Below, in pieces: positions 30,028 to 38,405 of a stretch of DNA of 64,000 nt; the stretch's first letter is position 1; every line of letters starts with the position of its first letter. The stretch is from Yersinia proxima. Lineage in GTDB: Bacteria > Pseudomonadota > Gammaproteobacteria > Enterobacterales > Enterobacteriaceae. A program made the position numbers and the translations under genes. The stretch is from contig NZ_CABHYG010000016.1 of NCBI RefSeq assembly GCF_902170785.1, positions 1 through 64,000 on the forward strand. The letters run 5' to 3'. The notes under the pieces are model-generated. The model did no database searches, had not been told where the DNA came from, and saw nothing but the letters and a program-made list of their open reading frames with translations.

Positions 30028-31083
30028 TTAAAAACGACGACTATCACCTTGATCCATCAAGATAAAATCAACCCCCGTATCATTACCTTGTTCTAGCTCG
30101 GCCGCAATCACTTTCCGCACATCCTGACCCTGTTGGAATGAGGGTTTGATATGGCTGATAATCACTGGCAAGCCTTTTAACGGTTGCCCTTCTCCGCTGT
30201 ATTTCTCAAGGTTTTTCAATTCTTTCAGCAACCACTTAGGGGTCATGTGGCCGTACAACTTGCCATCATCCACCTCGTTCGGATAAGACACTTCAATAAT
30301 CATCCCTTTCAACTGCTGCTGTTTGACCTTTTCCGCCAATTTACGCCACACCGTATCCAGATTTTTCGACTTTTCTATCTCATCCGGGCCTGTATCACCA
30401 AAATAGGCGAATGCAGCATTATTGCTGGTGATGAGCAACATTGAAGAGGGGGATTTATCATGACTTAAGGGATACATCTCGCCGGTTAAACGAGTCAGTC
30501 CCAGGCTTAATGATTGAGCCGGGCGCACCAGTTGCATCCGGTAAGTCCCTAAACGCGTGCCACTGCCGCTGTCAGTAAAATTGGGCCAGACGCGCCAGTT
30601 AAAATAGTAGTTTCTCAGCACATCGATAGTATCAGCTGATGCATAAATAGTTTTTTTGCTGTCTTCCGGCGAGCCGATAATCAGGCCAGACACATGATCA
30701 AGATGGGCATGACTGATGAAATAACTGTTAATGCGCTGACGGAAAATGTAGCCCTGCCGAGTCAACGGCGCAGCCATTTCATCCGTAATATCAGAGAAAT
30801 TGCCTTTATCTAATGCTTTGGCTATCCCCGGCAGCACCGAACCGGCATCCAGTGCTAAATACACCGGCTGGCTATCATCGCGTATCAGGTAAGAAGTCAG
30901 GTTGCCATCACTGACGCCACCATCCACGCCAAGTGCCACCACTTCAAACCCTGCCGCAACCAGGCTGCTATAAAGGCTAAAAGAGAGAACCAACCCGACA
31001 TTAAACAACCTGTTACTGCGCTTCTTACTGCTGGTTTTACTGGCTGTCGATGCCGGTTGAGTCGAAACATAGGTCAAAAACAT
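30028..31083 (-). CDS. Class II 3',5'-cyclic-nucleotide phosphodiesterase, exported
   Basis: This 351-residue metallo-beta-lactamase-fold enzyme has the class II phosphodiesterase motif SHAHLDHVSGL, plus FAYFGDTGPDE and VIISHIKPS. A hydrophobic segment at about 25-43 ending VAAG points to export, so it probably hydrolyses cAMP or cGMP in the periplasm like Vibrio CpdP. E. coli has no counterpart at this site. A start further inside is possible because the first 20 residues are polar and poorly conserved. Confidence 0.88.
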   Translation of the reverse strand: MFLTYVSTQPASTASKTSSKKRSNRLFNVGLVLSFSLYSSLVAAGFEVVALGVDGGVSDGNLTSYLIRDDSQPVYLALDAGSVLPGIAKALDKGNFSDITDEMAAPLTRQGYIFRQRINSYFISHAHLDHVSGLIIGSPEDSKKTIYASADTIDVLRNYYFNWRVWPNFTDSGSGTRLGTYRMQLVRPAQSLSLGLTRLTGEMYPLSHDKSPSSMLLITSNNAAFAYFGDTGPDEIEKSKNLDTVWRKLAEKVKQQQLKGMIIEVSYPNEVDDGKLYGHMTPKWLLKELKNLEKYSGEGQPLKGLPVIISHIKPSFQQGQDVRKVIAAELEQGNDTGVDFILMDQGDSRRF

Positions 31084-31098
31084 GAAGGCTCCTTGTTG

Positions 31099-32544
31099 TT
31101 AGGGATCCTTGCTGCCATCCCGCTTAGCGGCTTCAAATGCCGCGAGTGTCGCCAATCTGGCTTGCTTATGATCCACCAGCGCTGGTGGGTAATCCAATGG
31201 TTGTTGTTGTCGCTCAGCCCAACGCCATGGCTGGTGGATATCACGGTCTGGTACCGCCGCCAGTTCAGGTAGCCAACGCCGAATAAACACGCCGTCTTGA
31301 TCAAAACGTTCACCCTGCGTGGTGGGGTTAAAGATACGAAAGTAAGGTGCAGCGTCTGTCCCGGTTGATGCTGCCCATTGCCAGCCGCCATTATTCGCTG
31401 CCAAATCACCATCCAAGAGTTGTGACATAAAATAGCGTTCACCTTGTCGCCAATCGATGAGCAAATCTTTAACCAGAAAACTGGCGCTGATCATTCGCAG
31501 GCGGTTATGCATCCAGCCCGTTTCATTTAGCTGTCGCATGGCTGCATCGACAATAGGATAACCTGTTCGCCCTTGCTGCCAGGCGATTAATTGCTGTTTG
31601 GAGTGATTCCATAATACCGTATCAGTCCAACCAATAAAGGGATGATGCTGGCATAACCGTGGATAAGCTACCAATAAATGGCGGTAAAATTCGCGCCAGA
31701 TCAATTCATTAAGCCAAATAAAAGCCCCGCCATCGACATTTTCCAACACCTCTGGACATTCTGCGCGCAAGCGATTAACACATTGGCGGGGCGAAAGAAT
31801 TCCCAGAGCAAGATAAGGTGACAGGCAACTGGTGCCCGCCACTGCAGGGAAATCACGTTGTTGCTGATAATCCTGAACATCCTCACGACAAAAACTGCGC
31901 AAGCGCTGTAATGCGGCTTCTTCACCCGCCGGAAATAGCTGGCTGTCTACCGGTTGTTGCGGGTAATCGAACGGAGCCAAGGGCTGTGAGGGGATCACCG
32001 CTGCGGTAGTGCGAGCTTTCGGTGCGGGAACACTGCGGCAATCACTCATCATTAAGCGCTGGATAAAAGCACGGCGAAACGGAGTGAATACTTTATACAT
32101 TTCATTATTACCGGTCAGGACACTGCCCGGCGGCAATAACACACTGTCATGAAAACCATGGCAGGCAATCGCATGATGACTCAGTTTTGTCATCAATGCC
32201 TCATCGCGCATCCGCTCATTCAGCTCATACTGATGGTTATAAAACAGTGCATCCACTTGCTGTTGCTGACAAAAATCATCCAACCAGGTAATAGAATCCT
32301 TAAAATCATCACACTGATGATAGTGCAGTGGGATCGCCCGCGCGGCGAGTGCATCCTGTAGCAATTGCAGGTTTTGCAGCAAAAATGCGGCCTGCCGCGG
32401 TGCCATATCATGTGCGGCCCATTGTGCGGGGGTCGCAATAAACACCGCAATCACTGTCGCTTGCGAGTCCTGACACGCCGTATGCAATGCCAAATTATCA
32501 GTGACGCGTAAGTCATTACGAAACCAGACCAGATGCGTTGCCAT
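31099..32544 (-). CDS. phrB: Deoxyribodipyrimidine photolyase
   Basis: PhrB (481 residues) repairs UV-induced cyclobutane pyrimidine dimers using light, FAD and an antenna folate. The N-terminal alpha/beta antenna domain begins THLVWFRNDLRVTDN. The C-terminal FAD domain contains NETGWMHNRLRMISASF and NNGGWQWAASTGTDAAPYF. The DUF1722 gene lies 3 bp upstream, so the two are probably co-transcribed, like ybgA-phr in E. coli. Confidence 0.97.
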   Translation of the reverse strand: MATHLVWFRNDLRVTDNLALHTACQDSQATVIAVFIATPAQWAAHDMAPRQAAFLLQNLQLLQDALAARAIPLHYHQCDDFKDSITWLDDFCQQQQVDALFYNHQYELNERMRDEALMTKLSHHAIACHGFHDSVLLPPGSVLTGNNEMYKVFTPFRRAFIQRLMMSDCRSVPAPKARTTAAVIPSQPLAPFDYPQQPVDSQLFPAGEEAALQRLRSFCREDVQDYQQQRDFPAVAGTSCLSPYLALGILSPRQCVNRLRAECPEVLENVDGGAFIWLNELIWREFYRHLLVAYPRLCQHHPFIGWTDTVLWNHSKQQLIAWQQGRTGYPIVDAAMRQLNETGWMHNRLRMISASFLVKDLLIDWRQGERYFMSQLLDGDLAANNGGWQWAASTGTDAAPYFRIFNPTTQGERFDQDGVFIRRWLPELAAVPDRDIHQPWRWAERQQQPLDYPPALVDHKQARLATLAAFEAAKRDGSKDP

Positions 32545-32547
32545 TGC

Positions 32548-33033
32548 TTATCCTTGCTCTGAGTAAAAAGTAAAATAGTGCTGACTGGCCAGATAGTCAT
32601 TTGGAAACTCAATCATATAAGCTGTTATCTGGGCGATAGGCACACTCAGGGGCAATTCACCTAAGCGATATTGGTCAATCAGTTGCGCTAGCGCCTGACG
32701 CTGAGTAGAGGTGAGATAAGGTCGGAAATAGCCCTGCACATGCATCAATACATTGGTATGGTTCGCCACTGTTGGAGAATGAGAGAGTAGTTGTAGCAAA
32801 CGCTGGCGATACTCAGCGGTAAATTCAATCAGTGATGACCATTTATCCATTGACGCAATAAAAGGTCCAATTTCACGGTATTCCGGTTGTGAATGCGCCA
32901 ATAACACTAATTTATAGCGACTATGAAACGCCATCAATTGGCCTCGAGTGATACCTGCTGCGCATAGTGCATCAAGTTCATCGCGCGCATGGCAATATTC
33001 AAGACTCTGTTTCATTTGATTGTTTTGCGGCAT
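32548..33033 (-). CDS. DUF1722 (YbgA-like) protein
   Basis: This protein of 161 residues belongs to the DUF1722 family, usually encoded beside photolyase genes. The conserved run LMAFHSRYKLVLLAHSQPEYREIG is clear. No catalytic function is known. The frame is open to 33075, but the upstream part lies inside the ybfA terminator. I choose the ATG at 33033, which has GGAG six bases upstream. E. coli YbgA corresponds to this family. Confidence 0.85.
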   Translation of the reverse strand: MPQNNQMKQSLEYCHARDELDALCAAGITRGQLMAFHSRYKLVLLAHSQPEYREIGPFIASMDKWSSLIEFTAEYRQRLLQLLSHSPTVANHTNVLMHVQGYFRPYLTSTQRQALAQLIDQYRLGELPLSVPIAQITAYMIEFPNDYLASQHYFTFYSEQG

Positions 33034-33052
33034 CTCATTCTCCATCGACCAA

Positions 33053-33083
33053 TAAAAAAGCCCATGAGCATTCACTCATGAGC
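33053..33083 (-). terminator. Intrinsic terminator of ybfA
   Basis: On the minus strand GCTCATGAG-TGAATG-CTCATGGGC forms a 9-bp stem and is followed by TTTTTTATT. It lies 46 bp after the ybfA stop and argues that the DUF1722-phrB pair has its own promoter or relies on read-through. Confidence 0.85.
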
Positions 33084-33128
33084 CTTTCACTTTACTGCAA
33101 TTTACCGCTGTAAACCTGATAGTTTATC

Positions 33129-33335
33129 TCAGTAAAAATATTGCGGTGCCGTTTCTGACTGTGCCAACCACACCGGTTTATCACTGGTTTTCACCCAGAC
33201 ACGGTGCAAATAGCTATAAAAACGGGCGCGATCTTTGCGAAATAGCATGACAGGCAGCGCCAATAACCCCACCAGAATCACAGCGATGCGACGCAAGATC
33301 ACTTGATGTAATGGGTATGCGTTGTAAATGGACAT
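33129..33335 (-). CDS. ybfA: DUF2517 protein YbfA
   Basis: This 68-residue protein has one or two N-terminal hydrophobic segments and the conserved tail [28 protein letters not shown], matching E. coli YbfA. Its function is unknown. As in E. coli it is divergent from the kdp operon. Confidence 0.92.
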   Translation of the reverse strand: MSIYNAYPLHQVILRRIAVILVGLLALPVMLFRKDRARFYSYLHRVWVKTSDKPVWLAQSETAPQYFY

Positions 33336-33803
33336 AATAATCCTCCTTTAAAACGCCGTTGTGTAACAGCTAACCCTATTAACCGCAGGCCTATTACCGC
33401 TTGGCGTTGAAAGTAAAATAAACAAATTGGAAACTGAGCAAAATTTTACCGCATTGGTTGAAACTTTACCACTCATCCGACCACTCAATCGCATAAAAAA
33501 AGAAAAAAAACACCCATTCTGTAATTTTGTTACAGCAAGGTTAATTCTATTTTAGAATTTGTTGCACCGGCGTTACTGGCAATTTATCAATTAGAAAAGC
33601 AGGTGTATTCACCTAAGAAATACCTATTCCGTTAACACAATTGAATAATGCACCGCGCCACTGATTAATTTACACGTATTTTCAGCTCACTTTCTGTTCG
33701 TTTTTATACTTTTTTTACACGCCTTCCCATTTTTTTATCAAGAACTTTTCTTACAACTTCCTAAGCTGCTGTTATCAAAAAATAAGGACTGTGGAGGTAT
33801 ATC
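33336..33803. promoter_or_regulatory. Divergent region ybfA / kdpF
   Basis: No gene is seen in these 468 bp. The right part carries the KdpE operator (listed separately). The left part has a purine-rich stretch around 33497-33510 and the likely ybfA promoter. The kdpF ribosome site TGGAGG lies seven bases before its GTG. Confidence 0.55.
33703..33719 (+). promoter_or_regulatory. KdpE operator
   Basis: The 17-bp sequence TTTATACTTTTTTTACA agrees, as I remember it, with the KdpE-protected core upstream of E. coli kdpFABC. It lies about 85 bp before the kdpF start, a suitable place for activation by phosphorylated KdpE under potassium limitation. Confidence 0.8.
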
Positions 33804-33893
33804 GTGAGTGTCAGCATCATATGCGGTGCGCTACTGGTTCTACTGCTATTGGGCTATCTGGTTTATGCCTTATTTAACGCGGAGGACTTTTAA
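33804..33893 (+). CDS. kdpF: Potassium-transporting ATPase small subunit KdpF, GTG start
   Basis: This 29-residue membrane peptide (SVSIICGALLVLLLLGYLV, then YALFNAEDF) stabilises the KdpFABC complex. It aligns over its whole length with E. coli KdpF (29 residues). It starts with GTG and its stop codon abuts the ATG of kdpA. The kdpA ribosome site, GGAGG, lies inside its last codons. Confidence 0.95.
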   Translation: MSVSIICGALLVLLLLGYLVYALFNAEDF

Positions 33894-35582
33894 ATGGCGG
33901 CATCAGGATTTCTGCTTATTGCCAGCTTTATGCTGGTGTTGTTGGTACTAGCCCGTCCATTGGGAAGTTTTCTGGCACGCCTTATCGAAGGCGAACCCTT
34001 TATGCCATTGCAAAAAATTGAGGCCGGTTTATGGCGTTGTAGTGGAGTAAAAAATGTCGAGATGAACGGCTGGCAATATGCGCTGGCTATTCTCCTGTTT
34101 AATATTCTGGGCATTGCACTGCTGTTCGCACTATTAATGATGCAAGGCTCATTACCCCTGAATCCGGAACATATGCCAGGGATGTCGTGGCATCTGGCGC
34201 TGAATACGGCGGTCAGTTTTGTGACTAACACCAACTGGCAAGCCTATAGCGGTGAAAATACCCTCAGCTACCTCAGCCAAATGGCTGGCCTGACCGTACA
34301 GAACTTCCTCTCTGCCGCCACCGGTATTGCGGTTGCTTTTGCACTGATTCGTGCATTTGCCCGCCATTCGGCAGCCACATTAGGTAATGCCTGGGTCGAT
34401 TTGGTGCGCATCACGTTATATGTCTTATTACCGATTGCACTGATCATCGCTCTTATTTTTGTCAGTCAGGGAGTATTACAAAATCTGGATGGCTACCTGC
34501 ATATCACCACATTGGAAGGTGTAAAACAGACCTTACCGATGGGGCCAGTAGCTTCACAGGAAGCGATAAAAATGCTGGGAACCAATGGGGGGGGCTTCTT
34601 TGGTGCCAACTCTGCCCATCCGTTTGAGAACCCGACGGCATTTAGCAACTTTGTCCAGATGCTGGCTATCTTCCTCATCCCCTGTGCCCTGTGCTTCGCG
34701 TTCGGCCAGGTGGTTGGGGATACCCGCCAGGGCCATGCGCTTATCTGGGCTATGTCACTGATTTTTGTGGTGGCGGTGGTAGTGGTGATGTACGCCGAGC
34801 TGGCCGGTAACCCCCATCTCATCAAGCTGGGCGCGGACAGCAATATCAATATGGAAGGTAAGGAATCACGCTTCGGTATTCTCGCCACCAGCATGTATGC
34901 CGTAGTCACCACCGCGGCATCTTGTGGTGCGGTTAACGCCATGCACGACTCCTTTACCGCGCTAGGTGGCATGGTGCCGATGTGGCTGATGCAGATTGGC
35001 GAAGTGGTGTTTGGCGGCGTCGGTTCTGGTTTATACGGCATGCTGTTATTCGTGCTACTGACGGTGTTTATTGCCGGACTGATGATTGGTCGCACCCCAG
35101 AATACCTTGGTAAAAAAATTGACGTTTTTGATATGAAAATGACTGCGCTGGCGATTCTGGTCACGCCCGCAGTCGTGCTACTTGGCACCGCACTGGCACT
35201 TTGCACCGATGCTGGCCGTGCAGGCATTCTTAACCCCGGCGCACATGGCTTTAGTGAAGTGCTCTACGCCCTCTCCTCAGCAGCCAACAACAACGGCAGC
35301 GCCTTCGCGGGCCTGAGTGTCAATACACCGTTTTATAACCTGTTGCTGGCTGCAGCGATGTTTCTGGGGCGATTCGGGGTGATTTTGCCCGTGTTGGCAA
35401 TTGCCAGCTCCCTGGTGGCGAAGAAACGCCAACCGGCGGGCAACGGCACCCTACCGACTTCGGGGCCACTGTTTATCGGCTTACTGGTGGGCACCGTGTT
35501 ATTGGTGGGCGCATTGACCTTTATCCCCGCACTGGCCTTAGGCCCGGTCGCCGAACATCTGCAAGTTTGGTTAACACGTTAA
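33894..35582 (+). CDS. kdpA: Potassium-transporting ATPase subunit KdpA
   Basis: KdpA (562 residues) is the potassium-channel-like subunit of the high-affinity Kdp ATPase. Four filter regions are visible: [38 protein letters not shown] and NNNGSAFAG. About ten membrane helices are predicted. It follows kdpF without a gap and precedes kdpB by 21 bp. Confidence 0.98.
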   Translation: MAASGFLLIASFMLVLLVLARPLGSFLARLIEGEPFMPLQKIEAGLWRCSGVKNVEMNGWQYALAILLFNILGIALLFALLMMQGSLPLNPEHMPGMSWHLALNTAVSFVTNTNWQAYSGENTLSYLSQMAGLTVQNFLSAATGIAVAFALIRAFARHSAATLGNAWVDLVRITLYVLLPIALIIALIFVSQGVLQNLDGYLHITTLEGVKQTLPMGPVASQEAIKMLGTNGGGFFGANSAHPFENPTAFSNFVQMLAIFLIPCALCFAFGQVVGDTRQGHALIWAMSLIFVVAVVVVMYAELAGNPHLIKLGADSNINMEGKESRFGILATSMYAVVTTAASCGAVNAMHDSFTALGGMVPMWLMQIGEVVFGGVGSGLYGMLLFVLLTVFIAGLMIGRTPEYLGKKIDVFDMKMTALAILVTPAVVLLGTALALCTDAGRAGILNPGAHGFSEVLYALSSAANNNGSAFAGLSVNTPFYNLLLAAAMFLGRFGVILPVLAIASSLVAKKRQPAGNGTLPTSGPLFIGLLVGTVLLVGALTFIPALALGPVAEHLQVWLTR

Positions 35583-35603
35583 TTATTTTAACAAAAAGAG
35601 AGA

Positions 35604-37676
35604 ATGACGATGACCCGCAAACAACGTGCAATTTTTGAGCCTGCACTGGTTCGCACTGCACTGCTTGATGCCGTGAAGAAACTGGATCCTCGGGTTCAGT
35701 GGCGTAACCCTGTGATGTTCGTGGTGTATCTGGGCAGTGGGCTGACCACCCTGATTTGGCTGGCTATTTTAAGCGGACAAACCACCGGTAGTGCCATGTT
35801 TACCGGCAGTGTTGCCTTGTGGCTGTGGTTTACCGTGCTATTTGCCAACTTTGCCGAAGCACTGGCTGAGGGGCGCAGTAAAGCGCAAGCCGAAAGCCTG
35901 CGTGGTGTAAAAAAAACCAGTTGGGCGAAAAAACTGTCCGAAGCTCGCTTTGATGCGCCGCAAGAGAAAGTCTCTGCCGACAGTCTGCGCAAAGGCGATG
36001 TGGTACTGATTGAAGCGGGCGACACCGTGCCCTGCGATGGTGAAGTGCTGGAAGGCGGTGCTTCAGTCGATGAAAGCGCCATTACCGGTGAATCTGCGCC
36101 GGTTATCCGCGAATCCGGCGGCGACTTCTCCTCCGTCACCGGCGGCACTCGCGTGCTGTCAGACTGGCTGGTGGTCGAGTGCAGCGTTAACCCCGGCGAG
36201 ACTTTCCTCGACAGAATGATTGCCATGGTTGAAGGCGCGAAACGGCGCAAAACACCCAACGAAGTGGCATTGACCATTTTGCTGGTGGCACTGACCATCG
36301 TCTTCTTGCTGGCTACCGCGACGTTGTATCCATTCTCAGTCTTTAGTGTTGAGGCTAATCAAGCTGGCTCACCGGTCACTATCACCGTGTTGGTCGCACT
36401 GTTGGTTTGCCTGATCCCAACCACCATCGGCGGTTTGCTCTCTGCCATTGGTGTCGCCGGGATGAGCCGCATGCTGGGGGCTAACGTCATCGCCACCAGC
36501 GGGCGCGCAGTTGAAGCGGCAGGAGATGTTGATGTGCTGCTGCTGGATAAAACCGGCACCATCACTTTGGGTAACCGCCAGGCATCCGAGTTTTTACCGG
36601 CACCGGGTGTGACCGAGCAACAACTCGCGGATGCCGCGCAACTCTCATCTCTGGCCGACGAAACACCGGAAGGCCGCAGTATTGTGGTGCTGGCGAAACA
36701 GCGCTTTAACTTGCGCGAACGAGACTTGCACAGTCTAAATGCCACCTTTGTGCCCTTCTCCGCGCAAACACGGATGAGTGGTGTCAATGTTCAGGATCGG
36801 ATGATTCGCAAAGGGGCTGTCGATGCTATCCGCCGTCATGTGGAATCCAATCAAGGCCACTTTCCACGCGCAGTAGAAGATGCCGTAGAAAGTGTCGCGC
36901 GCACCGGGGGGACGCCATTGGTGGTTGCTGATGGCCCTCGCGTGCTGGGTGTGGTTGCACTAAAAGATATTGTTAAAGGTGGCATAAAAGAACGTTTTGC
37001 GGAACTCCGTAAAATGGGCATTAAAACCGTGATGATCACCGGCGATAACCGGCTAACAGCAGCGGCTATTGCTGCTGAAGCTGGAGTGGATGATTTTCTG
37101 GCCGAAGCGACGCCAGAAGCCAAATTGGCATTGATTCGTCAATATCAAGCAGAAGGTCGGCTGGTAGCAATGACCGGCGATGGCACCAACGACGCCCCCG
37201 CGCTGGCACAAGCTGACGTAGCGGTAGCGATGAACTCGGGGACTCAAGCCGCCAAAGAGGCGGGCAACATGGTGGATTTGGACTCTAATCCGACCAAGTT
37301 GATTGAAGTTGTTCATATCGGCAAGCAGATGTTGATGACCCGTGGCTCATTGACCACCTTCAGTATTGCCAACGATGTCGCCAAATATTTTGCCATTATT
37401 CCGGCTGCATTTGCGGCGACTTACCCGCAGCTCAACGCCCTGAATGTGATGCAGTTGCACTCACCGGCCTCGGCAATATTGTCGGCGGTTATCTTTAATG
37501 CGTTGATCATCGTGTTCTTGATTCCGTTGGCCCTAAAAGGGGTCAGTTATAAGGCGATGAGCGCCGCCGCCCTACTGCGCCGTAATCTGTGGATTTATGG
37601 TTTGGGTGGTTTATTGGTGCCATTTGTCGGGATCAAACTCATCGACCTGGTGCTGACCGCCTTGATAATGAGTTAA
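35604..37676 (+). CDS. kdpB: Potassium-transporting ATPase ATP-binding subunit KdpB
   Basis: KdpB (690 residues) is a P-type ATPase that powers uptake by KdpA. The phosphorylated aspartate is in [13 protein letters not shown], the actuator loop is [17 protein letters not shown] and the hinge motif is [17 protein letters not shown]. The start codon is ATG at 35604. A second ATG two codons later would give MTRKQ, closer to E. coli MSRKQ. Confidence 0.98.
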   Translation: MTMTRKQRAIFEPALVRTALLDAVKKLDPRVQWRNPVMFVVYLGSGLTTLIWLAILSGQTTGSAMFTGSVALWLWFTVLFANFAEALAEGRSKAQAESLRGVKKTSWAKKLSEARFDAPQEKVSADSLRKGDVVLIEAGDTVPCDGEVLEGGASVDESAITGESAPVIRESGGDFSSVTGGTRVLSDWLVVECSVNPGETFLDRMIAMVEGAKRRKTPNEVALTILLVALTIVFLLATATLYPFSVFSVEANQAGSPVTITVLVALLVCLIPTTIGGLLSAIGVAGMSRMLGANVIATSGRAVEAAGDVDVLLLDKTGTITLGNRQASEFLPAPGVTEQQLADAAQLSSLADETPEGRSIVVLAKQRFNLRERDLHSLNATFVPFSAQTRMSGVNVQDRMIRKGAVDAIRRHVESNQGHFPRAVEDAVESVARTGGTPLVVADGPRVLGVVALKDIVKGGIKERFAELRKMGIKTVMITGDNRLTAAAIAAEAGVDDFLAEATPEAKLALIRQYQAEGRLVAMTGDGTNDAPALAQADVAVAMNSGTQAAKEAGNMVDLDSNPTKLIEVVHIGKQMLMTRGSLTTFSIANDVAKYFAIIPAAFAATYPQLNALNVMQLHSPASAILSAVIFNALIIVFLIPLALKGVSYKAMSAAALLRRNLWIYGLGGLLVPFVGIKLIDLVLTALIMS

Positions 37677-37757
37677 CTGCCCGACTAACAATATTTTGCA
37701 ATGGCCACCGCGCTTTGACGGTGGCCGGTTATAAGACTCAAATTGAGGTAATAGAAG

Positions 37758-38396
37758 ATGTCATCGACTAGCAATATGTCATCCACCACCCGCATATCAT
37801 ACCTGCGCCCAGCTCTGGTTTTACTGATATTACTGACACTTATCACCGGAATAGCTTATCCTCTGCTGACCACCGGGCTGGCCAAACTGATGTTTTCACA
37901 GCAAGCAAACGGATCACTGGTTATGCTGGGTGATGAAGTGGTCGGCTCCAGTTTGATCGGCCAAAACTTTACCCAACCGGAGTATTTTTCTGGTCGCCCA
38001 TCAGTAACAGCAGATATGCCTTATAATCCAATGGCATCCGGTGGCAGCAATCTGGCTATCAGCAACCCAGAGCTGGATAAAGCTATCACTGAGCGCGTGA
38101 AATCACTGCGTCAGGCAAACCCGACGCAAACAGGGCCGGTGCCGGTTGATCTGGTGACCGCTTCCGCCAGTGGCCTCGATCCGCAAATTTCACTGGCAGC
38201 GGCCTATTATCAAGCACCGCGCATTGCCAGCATTCGCCAGATGCCGCTGTCTGAGGTGAGACAGTTGATTGATAACAATGTACAAAAAGCGACACCTAAT
38301 TTCTTTGGTGAATCCGTGGTCAACGTACTGAACCTGAATATGGCGCTGGATGCCCAAAGCCATGTGAAAGTCCCGGCGACTTCGACAAAATCTTAA
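37758..38396 (+). CDS. kdpC: Potassium-transporting ATPase subunit KdpC
   Basis: KdpC (212 residues) has one N-terminal transmembrane helix (about 17-40) and a periplasmic domain that increases the affinity of the Kdp pump. The motifs LIGQNFTQPEYFSGRPS and ASASGLDPQISLAAAYYQ are family signatures. The 81-bp gap from kdpB shows no terminator. The N-terminus is slightly longer than usual, so the second ATG at 37776 is also possible. Confidence 0.97.
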   Translation: MSSTSNMSSTTRISYLRPALVLLILLTLITGIAYPLLTTGLAKLMFSQQANGSLVMLGDEVVGSSLIGQNFTQPEYFSGRPSVTADMPYNPMASGGSNLAISNPELDKAITERVKSLRQANPTQTGPVPVDLVTASASGLDPQISLAAAYYQAPRIASIRQMPLSEVRQLIDNNVQKATPNFFGESVVNVLNLNMALDAQSHVKVPATSTKS

Positions 38397-38405
38397 GGAC
38401 ATAAC

